NCBI GenBank assembly: GCA_025350175.1
Contig: JANXYF010000069.1
Coordinates: 1 to 24,907 of the forward strand
Source of the DNA: Nitrosopumilales archaeon
Lineage (GTDB): Archaea > Thermoproteota > Nitrososphaeria > Nitrososphaerales > Nitrosopumilaceae
DNA: 24,907 nt
Direction: 5' to 3'
The position numbers and the translations under genes were made by a program. Positions within the stretch are counted from its first letter, which is position 1. Each line of letters opens with the position of its first letter. Positions 1 through 6,069 of the stretch are shown piece by piece. The notes under the pieces are model-generated. The model had not been told where the DNA came from and made no database searches. It saw only the letters and a program-made list of their open reading frames with translations.

Positions 1-55
1 CTAGTTGTGTTTTGCATACTAGTATTTGGCATGCTAGTTGTGTTTTGAATGCTTG
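1..55. repeat. imperfect short tandem repeat in coding sequence
   Basis: Two copies of a CTAGTTGTGTTTTG unit (from 1 and from 34), separated by a related CTAGTATTTGG stretch, encode a repeating NTTSM/NTSMQ peptide on the minus strand in the truncated secreted protein. The array continues past the window edge, so its copy number cannot be seen. Confidence 0.6.
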
Positions 56-239
56 ATTGTATTTGTGCTTGAGCAAGAGCCTGCTGCATCTTAAGATATT
101 CGCCTGAAGCACATATGTGATCTCCACATATCTGTTGAGTACAAGGATTAGCAGCAGTACATGGATTTTTTGGGTTAGACTGTTGTTGTGCCGATACTTC
201 CATCACGCCAGACACTAGAAAACTTGTAACCAAAACCAT
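1..239 (-). CDS. secreted Cys-containing hypothetical protein, C-terminus cut by window edge
   Basis: Partial gene running off the left edge. From the ATG at 239 the frame stays open to base 1. It encodes a hydrophobic export signal (residues 1-17, ending near VSAQ), then a segment with four cysteines (NPCTAANPCTQQICGD and HICASGEY), then a Gln/Ala-rich helix and a repetitive Asn/Thr/Ser/Met tail. An in-frame TTG at 251 would add four residues to the signal, and an in-frame stop lies at about 288. The codons between (STKLIILL) also look like signal peptide, so the true start may be non-ATG. Paired cysteines in an exported protein suggest disulphides or metal binding. Function is unknown. Confidence 0.6.
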   Translation of the reverse strand, partial: MVLVTSFLVSGVMEVSAQQQSNPKNPCTAANPCTQQICGDHICASGEYLKMQQALAQAQIQSSIQNTTSMPNTSMQNTT

Positions 240-299
240 TACTGATAGCAATATGATTAGTTTCGTGGAATTAACGCGCGTAATTATCTAGATAAACTT

Positions 300-977
300 T
301 TACCAAGGATATAGTCTTCTACAAGATTCTTTTTCAGAGACACTGATGGCCTTTGTAGGACAAGTCTGTGCAGCATCAAGTATTGTTTCGGATTTAGCGC
401 CCTTCTCATTAATGACTTTAGACTTGGGATTTACTTTGACATTTTTTTCAACCCTAAATACAGAAGGTGCAATCGTCTCACAGCTACAACATGCTATGCA
501 CCGTCCAGGATCTACACTTACTGATAAAGAAATTTCTTGTTCTACATGTATTGACTCAGTCTTAGATCTTGTTTCTGAATTTACTCTTTCATAATAATCC
601 CAAAAAGTCTTTTCATAATGCGCCCAAAAGTTTTGATATTCATCTTCGGCATATCTTGCATGTCTAGTCCAGTCCTCTTCAGTATTTCTATCAGATTGTC
701 TTGCACCCCAAGAATAAGTTGAATTAAAATTAGATTTTTTCTTGGAATCCTCATCATAGTATTTTCCAGAAGATTTTGTTCCTATCTTAGTTTTGTATTC
801 AGTGCGAAGTGTTTGATATGCTTCAATTATAATCTTGAATTTTGTGCTTTCTTGATCGAGTGTATTTTTGTCTGGATGAAATTGTAAAGCTAGTTTTCTA
901 TATGCGGATTTCACCTCCTTAATGGAAACCCCTTCTTGGATACCCAGTGCTTGATAACACTGATAGCTGTTCAACAA
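300..977 (-). CDS. DnaJ-ferredoxin fusion (DnaJ-Fer)
   Basis: 225-aa two-domain protein. Residues 5-65 are a J domain with the HPD signature at 34-36, which stimulates DnaK ATPase. Residues 70-145 are a hydrophilic linker rich in Trp/Tyr. Residues 150-215 are a ferredoxin-like domain with C160-x2-C163-x2-C166 and a distant C206-Pro, the ligand set of one 4Fe-4S cluster, plus an extra C164. The zinc-finger and C-terminal substrate domains of classical DnaJ are absent. The same fusion is known from plants and Thaumarchaeota and has been interpreted as ancient gene transfer. No ATG is available: the start is TTG at 977 or 974, about 2-5 nt after the TSS expected from an AT-rich TAAATAT box. The role is probably a redox- or Fe-S-linked co-chaperone. 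Confidence 0.9.
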   Translation of the reverse strand: MLNSYQCYQALGIQEGVSIKEVKSAYRKLALQFHPDKNTLDQESTKFKIIIEAYQTLRTEYKTKIGTKSSGKYYDEDSKKKSNFNSTYSWGARQSDRNTEEDWTRHARYAEDEYQNFWAHYEKTFWDYYERVNSETRSKTESIHVEQEISLSVSVDPGRCIACCSCETIAPSVFRVEKNVKVNPKSKVINEKGAKSETILDAAQTCPTKAISVSEKESCRRLYPW

Positions 978-1032
978 GATGTTTAGGCTATACCATATTT
1001 GATATTTAGATGCAGCTTAATCTGAAAATGTT

Positions 1033-2358
1033 TTAACCTAATCCCATTTTTCTTAGCATACCCTGCATCTGTCTTCCTTTGGAAGCCTTCATCATGGTCT
1101 TTGAATTTTTGTATGCCTTTAGGAGTTCTTTTACCTCATGCTCTGGCCATCCAGAACCTCGTGCAATTCTTTTGACTCTAGATGCATTTATCAAATCAGG
1201 ATCTGATTTTTCGTCCTTTGTCATAGATTGTATGATAAAACGCCATTTTTCCATTCGTTGTTCTTGTTGCTCTACCTGGTCTTCTTTTACCATACCAGAA
1301 AAACCTGGCATATTTTCTAGAATGTTGCGCAATCCCCCTGCCTTTGTTGCCTCTTCAATTTGAAAATAGAAGTCTTCCATATTCATTTTTCCATGTGAGA
1401 TTCTCTTTAGTCTGTCCTCATTACCTTCAGTCTCAAGTCTTTTTGCCATGTCAAGCAATGCTTGGATATCACCCATTCCAAGCATCCTTCCAACAAATCT
1501 TGTTGGCGAGAATTTTTCAAGATCGTCTATTCGTTCGCCTGTTCCGATGTACATTATTTGTGCACCAGTTGCAGCGGCTGCAGCAAGTGCACCACCACCC
1601 TTTGCACTGCTATCTAATTTTGTAACTATAATACCTCCAACTGGAACTGTTTTATGAAATGCTTCAGCTTGATTGTAGCATTGTTGTCCAATAGTTCCAT
1701 CAATTATCAATAATGCAAGATCAGGATTTGCAATTTTACCAATTCGTGTCATTTCGTCAAGAAGATCTTTTTCTTCTTTGTGTCTCCCAGCAGTATCTAT
1801 TAGAATGACATCAAAATTTTGTCCCTCAAAGTGCTTTAGACCATTTTTTACAAGTTCGGGAGAATCTTTGTTTCCTTCGTCGCCATATACTTCCACGTTT
1901 GCCTTTTCACACATTGTCTTAAGTTGCGTTAGCGCACCAGGTCTGTATGTATCTGCACCAATAACTGCAACTCTGTAACCTTGTCTTGTCAAGAGCTTGG
2001 CAAGTTTTGAAGTTACTGTAGTTTTTCCACTTCCCTGAATTCCAAGCATCAAGACCTTGTTTACTTTACCAGGTTGGAATACGAATTGTTCTTCTGTGCC
2101 TAATAATTTAGCTAGTTCTTCATATAGAATTTTTACAATATGATCTTTTCTAGAAAGTCCAGGAGGAGGAGTCTCTTTGATAGAACGCTCTTCCAAGTTT
2201 TTAGTAATTTGAAAAACGAGTTTTACATTTACATCTGATTGCAATAGTGCTCTTTGGATATCTTTTGAAAGTTCTTTGATGAGAGCCTCATCAACTGCCG
2301 AAGAGTTTACTATTTTCTTTAATGCTGCCCTAAGACCTGTTTTTAGACCGTCTAACAT
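1033..2358 (-). CDS. srp54: signal recognition particle protein SRP54
   Basis: 441 aa, close to the family norm. The N-terminal helical domain covers about 1-90. The NG GTPase domain shows the P-loop GIQGSGKTT (106-114), DTAGRH (188-193) and TKLDSSAKGG (near 246). The C-terminal Met-rich M domain (MPGFSGM, QGMLRKMGLG) binds 7S RNA and signal peptides. SRP54 is the cytosolic GTPase that delivers ribosome-nascent chains to FtsY at the membrane. Its ATG overlaps the dph6 stop by one base (TAATG), so the two are translationally coupled. The partner subunit SRP19 is encoded at 7830-8129. Confidence 0.97.
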   Translation of the reverse strand: MLDGLKTGLRAALKKIVNSSAVDEALIKELSKDIQRALLQSDVNVKLVFQITKNLEERSIKETPPPGLSRKDHIVKILYEELAKLLGTEEQFVFQPGKVNKVLMLGIQGSGKTTVTSKLAKLLTRQGYRVAVIGADTYRPGALTQLKTMCEKANVEVYGDEGNKDSPELVKNGLKHFEGQNFDVILIDTAGRHKEEKDLLDEMTRIGKIANPDLALLIIDGTIGQQCYNQAEAFHKTVPVGGIIVTKLDSSAKGGGALAAAAATGAQIMYIGTGERIDDLEKFSPTRFVGRMLGMGDIQALLDMAKRLETEGNEDRLKRISHGKMNMEDFYFQIEEATKAGGLRNILENMPGFSGMVKEDQVEQQEQRMEKWRFIIQSMTKDEKSDPDLINASRVKRIARGSGWPEHEVKELLKAYKNSKTMMKASKGRQMQGMLRKMGLG

Positions 2359-3041
2359 TACTGTACTAAGATGGCCTCGGTTATTTCAAATCTTCCTCTA
2401 TAACCATCCCAGATCTTGTTTGCTTTTACTATTCTAATTGGAGAGTAAAACAAAGGACAGTCTACTACAAATGTTTCAGCCTCGCCCCCTTCGAATGTCA
2501 AATTAAAACCATATTTTTCAGACAATAAGATTAGTTGCTTTACATCATCTCTAGTTATTTCACGACCTAACCATGATTTATCAAGTCCTGCAGAAGTTAC
2601 ACTTGTTATGATGAATTTGAATTTAGAATCTAGTAATTCTTTCAAATAATTTTTTTGATTAATATGCCACAGTGGAGATAACACTTTAAGATTTAGATTA
2701 TTTCCAATTGTTTCAAATCGAGTTCTTTGATAATCACTAAACAATCCTCCATGTAAAATTCCCTCTATTCCAAAATCCTTCTTTGCTTTTTCCAATAGAT
2801 TTTGTAATTGTTCAAGCTCGATTTGAGGATCAGTTGTATCCACCTTACTTTGAATTTGAGGTATTTTCATTGCAGTGGCCTGTAACGATGTGGCTGAAAT
2901 GTTTGGATAGTGTAGTAGATAGCTTTCTTCAGATTGTGGAAATATGGAAACAAGGCATTCTATGCTATGGCCCTCTTGTTTGGCTTTGTATATTGCATAT
3001 GTACTATCCTTTCCACCAGAAAAAAGAGAGGCTAACTTCAA
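2358..3041 (-). CDS. dph6: diphthine--ammonia ligase (Dph6-type ATP-pyrophosphatase)
   Basis: 227 aa. It opens with the PP-loop SGGKDST at residues 8-14, which adenylates the substrate in N-type ATP-pyrophosphatases, and ends with the family motif EGGEAETFVVDCPLF. Dph6 makes the final amide of diphthamide, the modified histidine of elongation factor aEF2. The start is TTG at 3041: a TGA sits in frame eight codons upstream and no other start codon lies between. An ATG 11 nt upstream is out of frame. It lies 25 nt after the zinc-finger miniprotein and overlaps srp54, so the three probably form one transcript. Confidence 0.92.
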   Translation of the reverse strand: MKLASLFSGGKDSTYAIYKAKQEGHSIECLVSIFPQSEESYLLHYPNISATSLQATAMKIPQIQSKVDTTDPQIELEQLQNLLEKAKKDFGIEGILHGGLFSDYQRTRFETIGNNLNLKVLSPLWHINQKNYLKELLDSKFKFIITSVTSAGLDKSWLGREITRDDVKQLILLSEKYGFNLTFEGGEAETFVVDCPLFYSPIRIVKANKIWDGYRGRFEITEAILVQ

Positions 3042-3066
3042 TTTATTGTCATACCTTTCAAGTCAA

Positions 3067-3180
3067 TTAATTTTTTTCCAGTACAGTTATTCGCTTCAAG
3101 CAATCAGTACACAATGAGAGATGTCCCTTTAGTGTAGTCTCTACATTAGACGCCAGGCAAACATGACAAAGACCCTTCAT
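3067..3180 (-). CDS. 37-aa CxxC...CxxC zinc-finger miniprotein
   Basis: A short frame starting at ATG 3180 and ending TAA at 3067-3069. It encodes 37 residues with C5-x2-C8 (LCHVCLA) and C24-x2-C27 (LCTDCLK), a compact zinc-ribbon or knuckle pattern followed by a basic/hydrophobic C-terminus. Its ATG falls where a leaderless transcript would begin, about 26 nt from the centre of the TATA box at 3200-3205. It precedes dph6 by 25 nt on the same strand. Function is unknown. Because its neighbours are dph6, srp54 and aIF5A, a role at the ribosome is plausible, but that is inference. Confidence 0.72.
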   Translation of the reverse strand: MKGLCHVCLASNVETTLKGHLSLCTDCLKRITVLEKN

Positions 3181-3195
3181 AGTGTATCAATCCAA

Positions 3196-3210
3196 GTTAT
3201 ACTGTATAAC
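3196..3210 (-). promoter_or_regulatory. palindromic TATA box / probable operator of the zinc-miniprotein-dph6-srp54 operon
   Basis: The 15-base sequence GTTATACTGTATAAC is a perfect inverted repeat (7 bp arms, one central base). One arm is the TATA element of the 37-aa gene, with centre-to-ATG spacing of about 26 nt. A perfect dyad over the TBP site would let a dimeric regulator block TBP/TFB. The Lrp/AsnC protein at 4705 is one nearby dimeric candidate, but that link is speculative. Confidence 0.55.
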
Positions 3211-3233
3211 TAGTTCTAAAATTTGAAAAGCCT

Positions 3234-3299
3234 GGATGCTTCAATACTCATAATCTTCATCATACCATCAGTTGGCTTTTCTAGTCATCATCAGCATCC
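3234..3299 (-). ncRNA. box C/D guide sRNA, predicted to target C34 of elongator tRNA-Met
   Basis: Read on the minus strand: a terminal stem strand GGATGC (3299-3294), box C ATGATGA (3291-3285), a 13-nt guide, box D' CTGA (3271-3268), a 4-nt spacer, box C' ATGATGA (3263-3257), a 12-nt guide AGATTATGAGTA (3256-3245), box D TTGA (3244-3241), and the closing strand GCATCC (3239-3234) pairing perfectly with the first. Spacings match archaeal C/D sRNAs; only box D deviates (TTGA for CTGA). The D guide is antisense to an ACUCAUAAUCU anticodon loop, and its fifth base before box D (G3249) pairs with C34 of the CAU anticodon, so the predicted product is Cm34. It starts 5 nt after the aIF5A stop and is probably processed from that transcript. 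Confidence 0.82.
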
Positions 3300-3304
3300 G
3301 AATT

Positions 3305-3712
3305 TTAATTCTTAATTCTAACTATAATAGTTCTGTCCATGACTTTCCAGTATTCAACGTCTGAACCTTGTGCAACTTTGTCTTTAATTTCATCTTCAAT
3401 GAGTTGTGCATCAAAAACTTCAAAGGTTTCAGAATCCATTATCTGGGTACTTGAAGGTGTTTTTGATATTATGGAACCCACTCTTTTATCTATTAGTGGA
3501 ACCTGAACTTGAGCACTAACTGGTGAAACGTGTGAGTATTTTTTCTTGTCAAATATTCCGACTCCCACAATTCTTGCCTTTGCTGCACCGTGTTTACCTG
3601 GTTTACTTGTATCGTATTCAACAATTCTACATGGCTCTTCATTTGGCCCACCTACTGGAAGTAATATGTAAGAGCCAATTTTTAGCGCACCAAGCTCAGA
3701 TGGCTTACTCAT
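3305..3712 (-). CDS. eif5a: translation factor aIF5A (hypusine-containing)
   Basis: 135 aa from the ATG at 3712. It has an N-terminal SH3-like domain with the hypusination loop SKPGKHGAAKA, where the lysine before His is the modification site, then a C-terminal OB fold. IF5A relieves ribosome stalling at difficult peptide bonds and acts in the cytosol. A TTG two codons upstream (3718) is possible, but the TATA box at 3735-3743 puts the TSS on the ATG itself, so the leaderless ATG is preferred. The box C/D RNA gene follows 5 nt after the stop, and other translation-related genes lie downstream. Confidence 0.95.
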   Translation of the reverse strand: MSKPSELGALKIGSYILLPVGGPNEEPCRIVEYDTSKPGKHGAAKARIVGVGIFDKKKYSHVSPVSAQVQVPLIDKRVGSIISKTPSSTQIMDSETFEVFDAQLIEDEIKDKVAQGSDVEYWKVMDRTIIVRIKN

Positions 3713-3734
3713 TACCAAAACAGAATTTGGAAGA

Positions 3735-3743
3735 GTATATAAC
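3735..3743 (-). promoter_or_regulatory. TATA box of aIF5A
   Basis: The minus strand reads GTTATATAC, centred about 26-27 nt before the ATG at 3712, which indicates a leaderless mRNA and decides between the TTG and ATG starts. Confidence 0.6.
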
Positions 3744-3801
3744 TTTTCTATTATGGTTTGGAACTATAATTGATCTCTTGAAAAGAGATTTCTCAAAAAA
3801 T

Positions 3802-4413
3802 CTATTTTATTTTCTCAATTACTGATAGGTTAAGAAGAGTGGTCATTCCAATTCCTTTTCTTTGTACCTCTCTTTTTGTCTTCTCACAGTATTTGTTATC
3901 AGCTTGATGTTTATTGTCACTTGCAACCTCAAGAACTATCAAATTTTTCTCGTAGGGAAAAGTAAATTTTTGGGTTTGAGTAGTTGATAGTTTAAGATCT
4001 CCCATCTCCGCTCTCCTCACTCTGGTACGTTTGGCAACAATATAACCAAGTTCTGATAGATCAGATTCGGAATCACCATGTTCTAGATAATAGAAAGATA
4101 ATAAATTCAAATTATTATCATCTAGTCTCTCAAAGAATTCATCATTTTTTGTAAAAACAAATATAGGAGTTTCTTGATCACATTTTTCTACTTCGTTCAT
4201 AATTTGGGTACGATCTTTGAATCTTGCAAGAAGATATGTGTTAGAACGTGATGGAAAATATGCTCGACCATCTTCGGAAAAAGTTGCCGTCACGAAATAC
4301 ATATTATCAACAAAATCTGATTTTTCAAAAGTATCCTTCATTGTAGTAAATGCATTGTTTTGTAAATATGGTACACATACATATCCGCCTTCAGACATAT
4401 TTGCCCCCGACAC
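3802..4413 (-). CDS. hypothetical protein, 203 aa
   Basis: Not recognised. It is a soluble, charged protein without a signal or membrane segment. The N-terminal half has alternating hydrophobic strands (NMYFVTATF, NTYLLARF, TPIFVFTKND), suggesting an alpha/beta fold. The C-terminal third is rich in Lys/Thr/Gln. The TATA box TATAAA (4441-4436) places the TSS on the GTG at 4413, so a leaderless GTG start is the better choice. An ATG at 4398 preceded by GGGGG is the alternative and would remove five residues. It sits upstream of aIF5A on the same strand with a 90-nt gap and is transcribed divergently from tRNA-Tyr. Confidence 0.7.
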   Translation of the reverse strand: MSGANMSEGGYVCVPYLQNNAFTTMKDTFEKSDFVDNMYFVTATFSEDGRAYFPSRSNTYLLARFKDRTQIMNEVEKCDQETPIFVFTKNDEFFERLDDNNLNLLSFYYLEHGDSESDLSELGYIVAKRTRVRRAEMGDLKLSTTQTQKFTFPYEKNLIVLEVASDNKHQADNKYCEKTKREVQRKGIGMTTLLNLSVIEKIK

Positions 4414-4510
4414 ACGATCGAGAAAATCTATCCCGTTTATATGTAATATGATCAGTTAAAAAAAATATAGCAAGATCGGAATTTTTCAAATACAGGATTA
4501 TCGATAGTTA

Positions 4511-4517
4511 TTTAATA
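4511..4517 (+). promoter_or_regulatory. TATA box of tRNA-Tyr
   Basis: TTTAATA is centred at 4514, about 26 nt before 4540. That predicts a precursor beginning roughly 2 nt ahead of the mature 5' end at 4542. Confidence 0.5.
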
Positions 4518-4541
4518 CGAAAAAACTGCGTGAGAAACAGT

Positions 4542-4665
4542 CCCACGCTAGCTCAGCCTGGTAGAGCTTCCGGCTGTAGTGGTTGGCCATCGGCTAACTG
4601 TCATTCAGCCTATCAGGCTTACAGAAACCGGGTTGTCGCAGGTTCAAATCCTGCGCGTGGGACCA
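4542..4665 (+). tRNA. tRNA-Tyr(GTA), with 47-nt intron at 37/38 and encoded CCA
   Basis: Acceptor CCCACGC (4542-4548) pairs with GCGTGGG (4655-4661). The D arm is GCTC/GAGC, and the anticodon stem TCCGG (4569-4573) pairs with CCGGG (4628-4632). Anticodon GTA lies at 4576-4578, the T stem is GCAGG/CCTGC with loop TTCAAAT, the discriminator is A 4662 and CCA is encoded at 4663-4665. C1-G72 with A73 is the archaeal tyrosine identity pattern. The 47-nt intron (4580-4626) lies after position 37. CTGTA in exon 1 pairs with TACAG near the intron's 3' end, leaving AAA as one bulge, consistent with a bulge-helix-bulge for the archaeal splicing endonuclease. The Lrp gene begins 39 nt downstream. Confidence 0.93.
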
Positions 4666-4704
4666 TCATAACCTTCAAAAAGTCATTTACTCAATTAGAA
4701 AATC

Positions 4705-5211
4705 ATGTCAGATGATCAAAACTGGTCTACATTAGACGAAGTTGATCAAAAGATAATCAACATCCTCAACAAGAATGCACGAACGCCCTCAAAAGAAATA
4801 GCAAGTGAGTTAAGAAACTTTGGAGTAGATGTATCAGATAGAACAATTCGAAAAAGAATTGAGAGATTAGAGAAGAATGGAATTATAAAAGGTTACAAGG
4901 CAGTATTGAGTGGCATATCTTCAAATGATCAGTTTGAAGCATTATTTCTCAAACTCAAAATAACAAGATCCATGGATACCATTACAGAATCAATAAAAAA
5001 TTACATCAAAACTTTGCCAAATTATCTCTTTGTTGCAACAGTAGATGGAGATTGGAATATGATTACAGTGCTAAGAGTAGAAGGAATAGAAAAAAACCCA
5101 GCAGCACGAGTAGTGGAAAAATTCTCAGATCAGATAATAGATTACAAGATAAATGGAATTCAAATCAAAGATGTGAATCTACTGAACATGTCGATGTTAT
5201 TGCTTAATTGA
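4705..5211 (+). CDS. Lrp/AsnC-family transcription regulator
   Basis: 168 aa. Residues 10-65 form the Lrp winged HTH (LDEVDQKIINILNKNART, then VSDRTIRKRIERLEKNGIIKG). Residues 75-165 form the RAM effector/oligomerisation domain (beta-alpha-beta-beta-alpha-beta, ending in VNLLNMSMLLLN). Such proteins act as dimers or octamers and sense amino acids or other small ligands. The gene begins 39 nt after tRNA-Tyr, and no clear separate TATA box is visible in the gap, so co-transcription with the tRNA is possible. Its last 8 bases overlap the convergent TPR-receiver gene. Targets cannot be read from the sequence. Confidence 0.9.
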   Translation: MSDDQNWSTLDEVDQKIINILNKNARTPSKEIASELRNFGVDVSDRTIRKRIERLEKNGIIKGYKAVLSGISSNDQFEALFLKLKITRSMDTITESIKNYIKTLPNYLFVATVDGDWNMITVLRVEGIEKNPAARVVEKFSDQIIDYKINGIQIKDVNLLNMSMLLLN

Positions 5212-5947
5212 TTTCAGACAATTTAGCTGTATCAAGAGCATTTTTCAACTCGTTTATCGAGAAGGGTTTTTGAACAAAGGCAGTTGAGCCAAAACCAATA
5301 GAATCCCTTACACGGGGCGTTGATTTTTCGTCTGCAGTTATCAATATTATAGAAATATCTGGTTTTGACTTTAGAAGAGTTTTTGCAATCACATCTCCTT
5401 TGAGGTCTGGCAATTCCATATCAAGTAGTATAATTGGATTTTGTTTCAACTTTACAAGTTTAGAAACTAGATTAATTGCAGATTTACCATTTTCGGCTGT
5501 ATGTATGTCATCATAGCCCAATTGCTGGAGGAAACTTTTGAGTCTTAATAAAATTGCAGGACTGTCATCAACTACAACAATTGGTCTTTTTTCCTCAATT
5601 ACATTTAGAGTATACTTTTGAGCAGCTTCAAATGCTTTCATTGCGTCATCGTAATGTCCAGTTCTAAGAAAACACCTTGCTGCGCACTGGTATGCATAAT
5701 TTGCATTACTAGTATCCTTTTTTGCAATTTTGATGTAAAAGTTAGCGGCTTCCAAAAGTTCCTCTTTTCTCTCCTTTCCTTGTTTGGATTTACATTCAGA
5801 TGCAAGTATTAGATAAAGACCAGCTTTGTAGCTATTATTTTTCATCTCTTTTTGAGCAAGTGTAGTAAACAAGCTATGAGCCGCAGCACTCTGTTCATTT
5901 TTTAGATAAGTGCAAGCTAGGTCGAACTTTTCCAAGTCTTTGTCCAT
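5204..5947 (-). CDS. TPR-receiver (CheY-like) protein
   Basis: 247 aa. The N-terminal 115 residues are helical TPR-like repeats (ANFYIKIAKKDTSNANYAYQ, then CFLRTGHYDDAMKAFEAAQ). The C-terminal 120 residues are a complete receiver domain with acidic pair D127/D128, phospho-acceptor D176 (LLDMELPD), T204 and K227 (QKPF), numbered from the ATG at 5947. No DNA-binding or catalytic output domain follows, so output is probably by protein interaction through the TPR part. A TTG at 5956 is in frame, but TTATAAT at 5971-5977 places the TSS on the ATG. No histidine kinase is in this window. Confidence 0.87.
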   Translation of the reverse strand: MDKDLEKFDLACTYLKNEQSAAAHSLFTTLAQKEMKNNSYKAGLYLILASECKSKQGKERKEELLEAANFYIKIAKKDTSNANYAYQCAARCFLRTGHYDDAMKAFEAAQKYTLNVIEEKRPIVVVDDSPAILLRLKSFLQQLGYDDIHTAENGKSAINLVSKLVKLKQNPIILLDMELPDLKGDVIAKTLLKSKPDISIILITADEKSTPRVRDSIGFGSTAFVQKPFSINELKNALDTAKLSEIN

Positions 5948-5970
5948 TTCTAGCAATATACCAGATCGGC

Positions 5971-5977
5971 TTATAAT
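5971..5977 (-). promoter_or_regulatory. TATA box of the TPR-receiver gene
   Basis: An AT-rich TTATAAT element is centred about 26 nt upstream of the ATG at 5947, indicating a leaderless transcript and favouring this start over the TTG at 5956. Confidence 0.55.
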
Positions 5978-6041
5978 ATTTGGGTATGTGTTAGAGGAAA
6001 ACTCTTGACTTGAGCTAAGAAAAGAGTAGATAACACATGTA

Positions 6042-6049
6042 TTATAAAC
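6042..6049 (+). promoter_or_regulatory. TATA box of scpA
   Basis: TTATAAAC is centred at 6045-6046, so the expected TSS is at 6071-6072, essentially on the GTG start at 6070. This supports GTG as the initiation codon. Confidence 0.55.
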
Positions 6050-6069
6050 AAAAATAGAGAAGTAACTAA

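Noticed and set aside
1079..1657. Plus-strand open frames of 69-94 codons within srp54
   Set aside because: They are antisense shadows of a highly conserved coding sequence, with no promoter or homologue-like character.
3029..3051. Upstream ATG as start of dph6
   Set aside because: It is out of frame and meets TGA after four codons, and an in-frame TGA also closes the dph6 frame upstream, leaving TTG 3041.
4530..4715. 61-codon open frame across the tRNA-Tyr gene
   Set aside because: It coincides with the structured tRNA and its intron, and its translation has no protein-like character.
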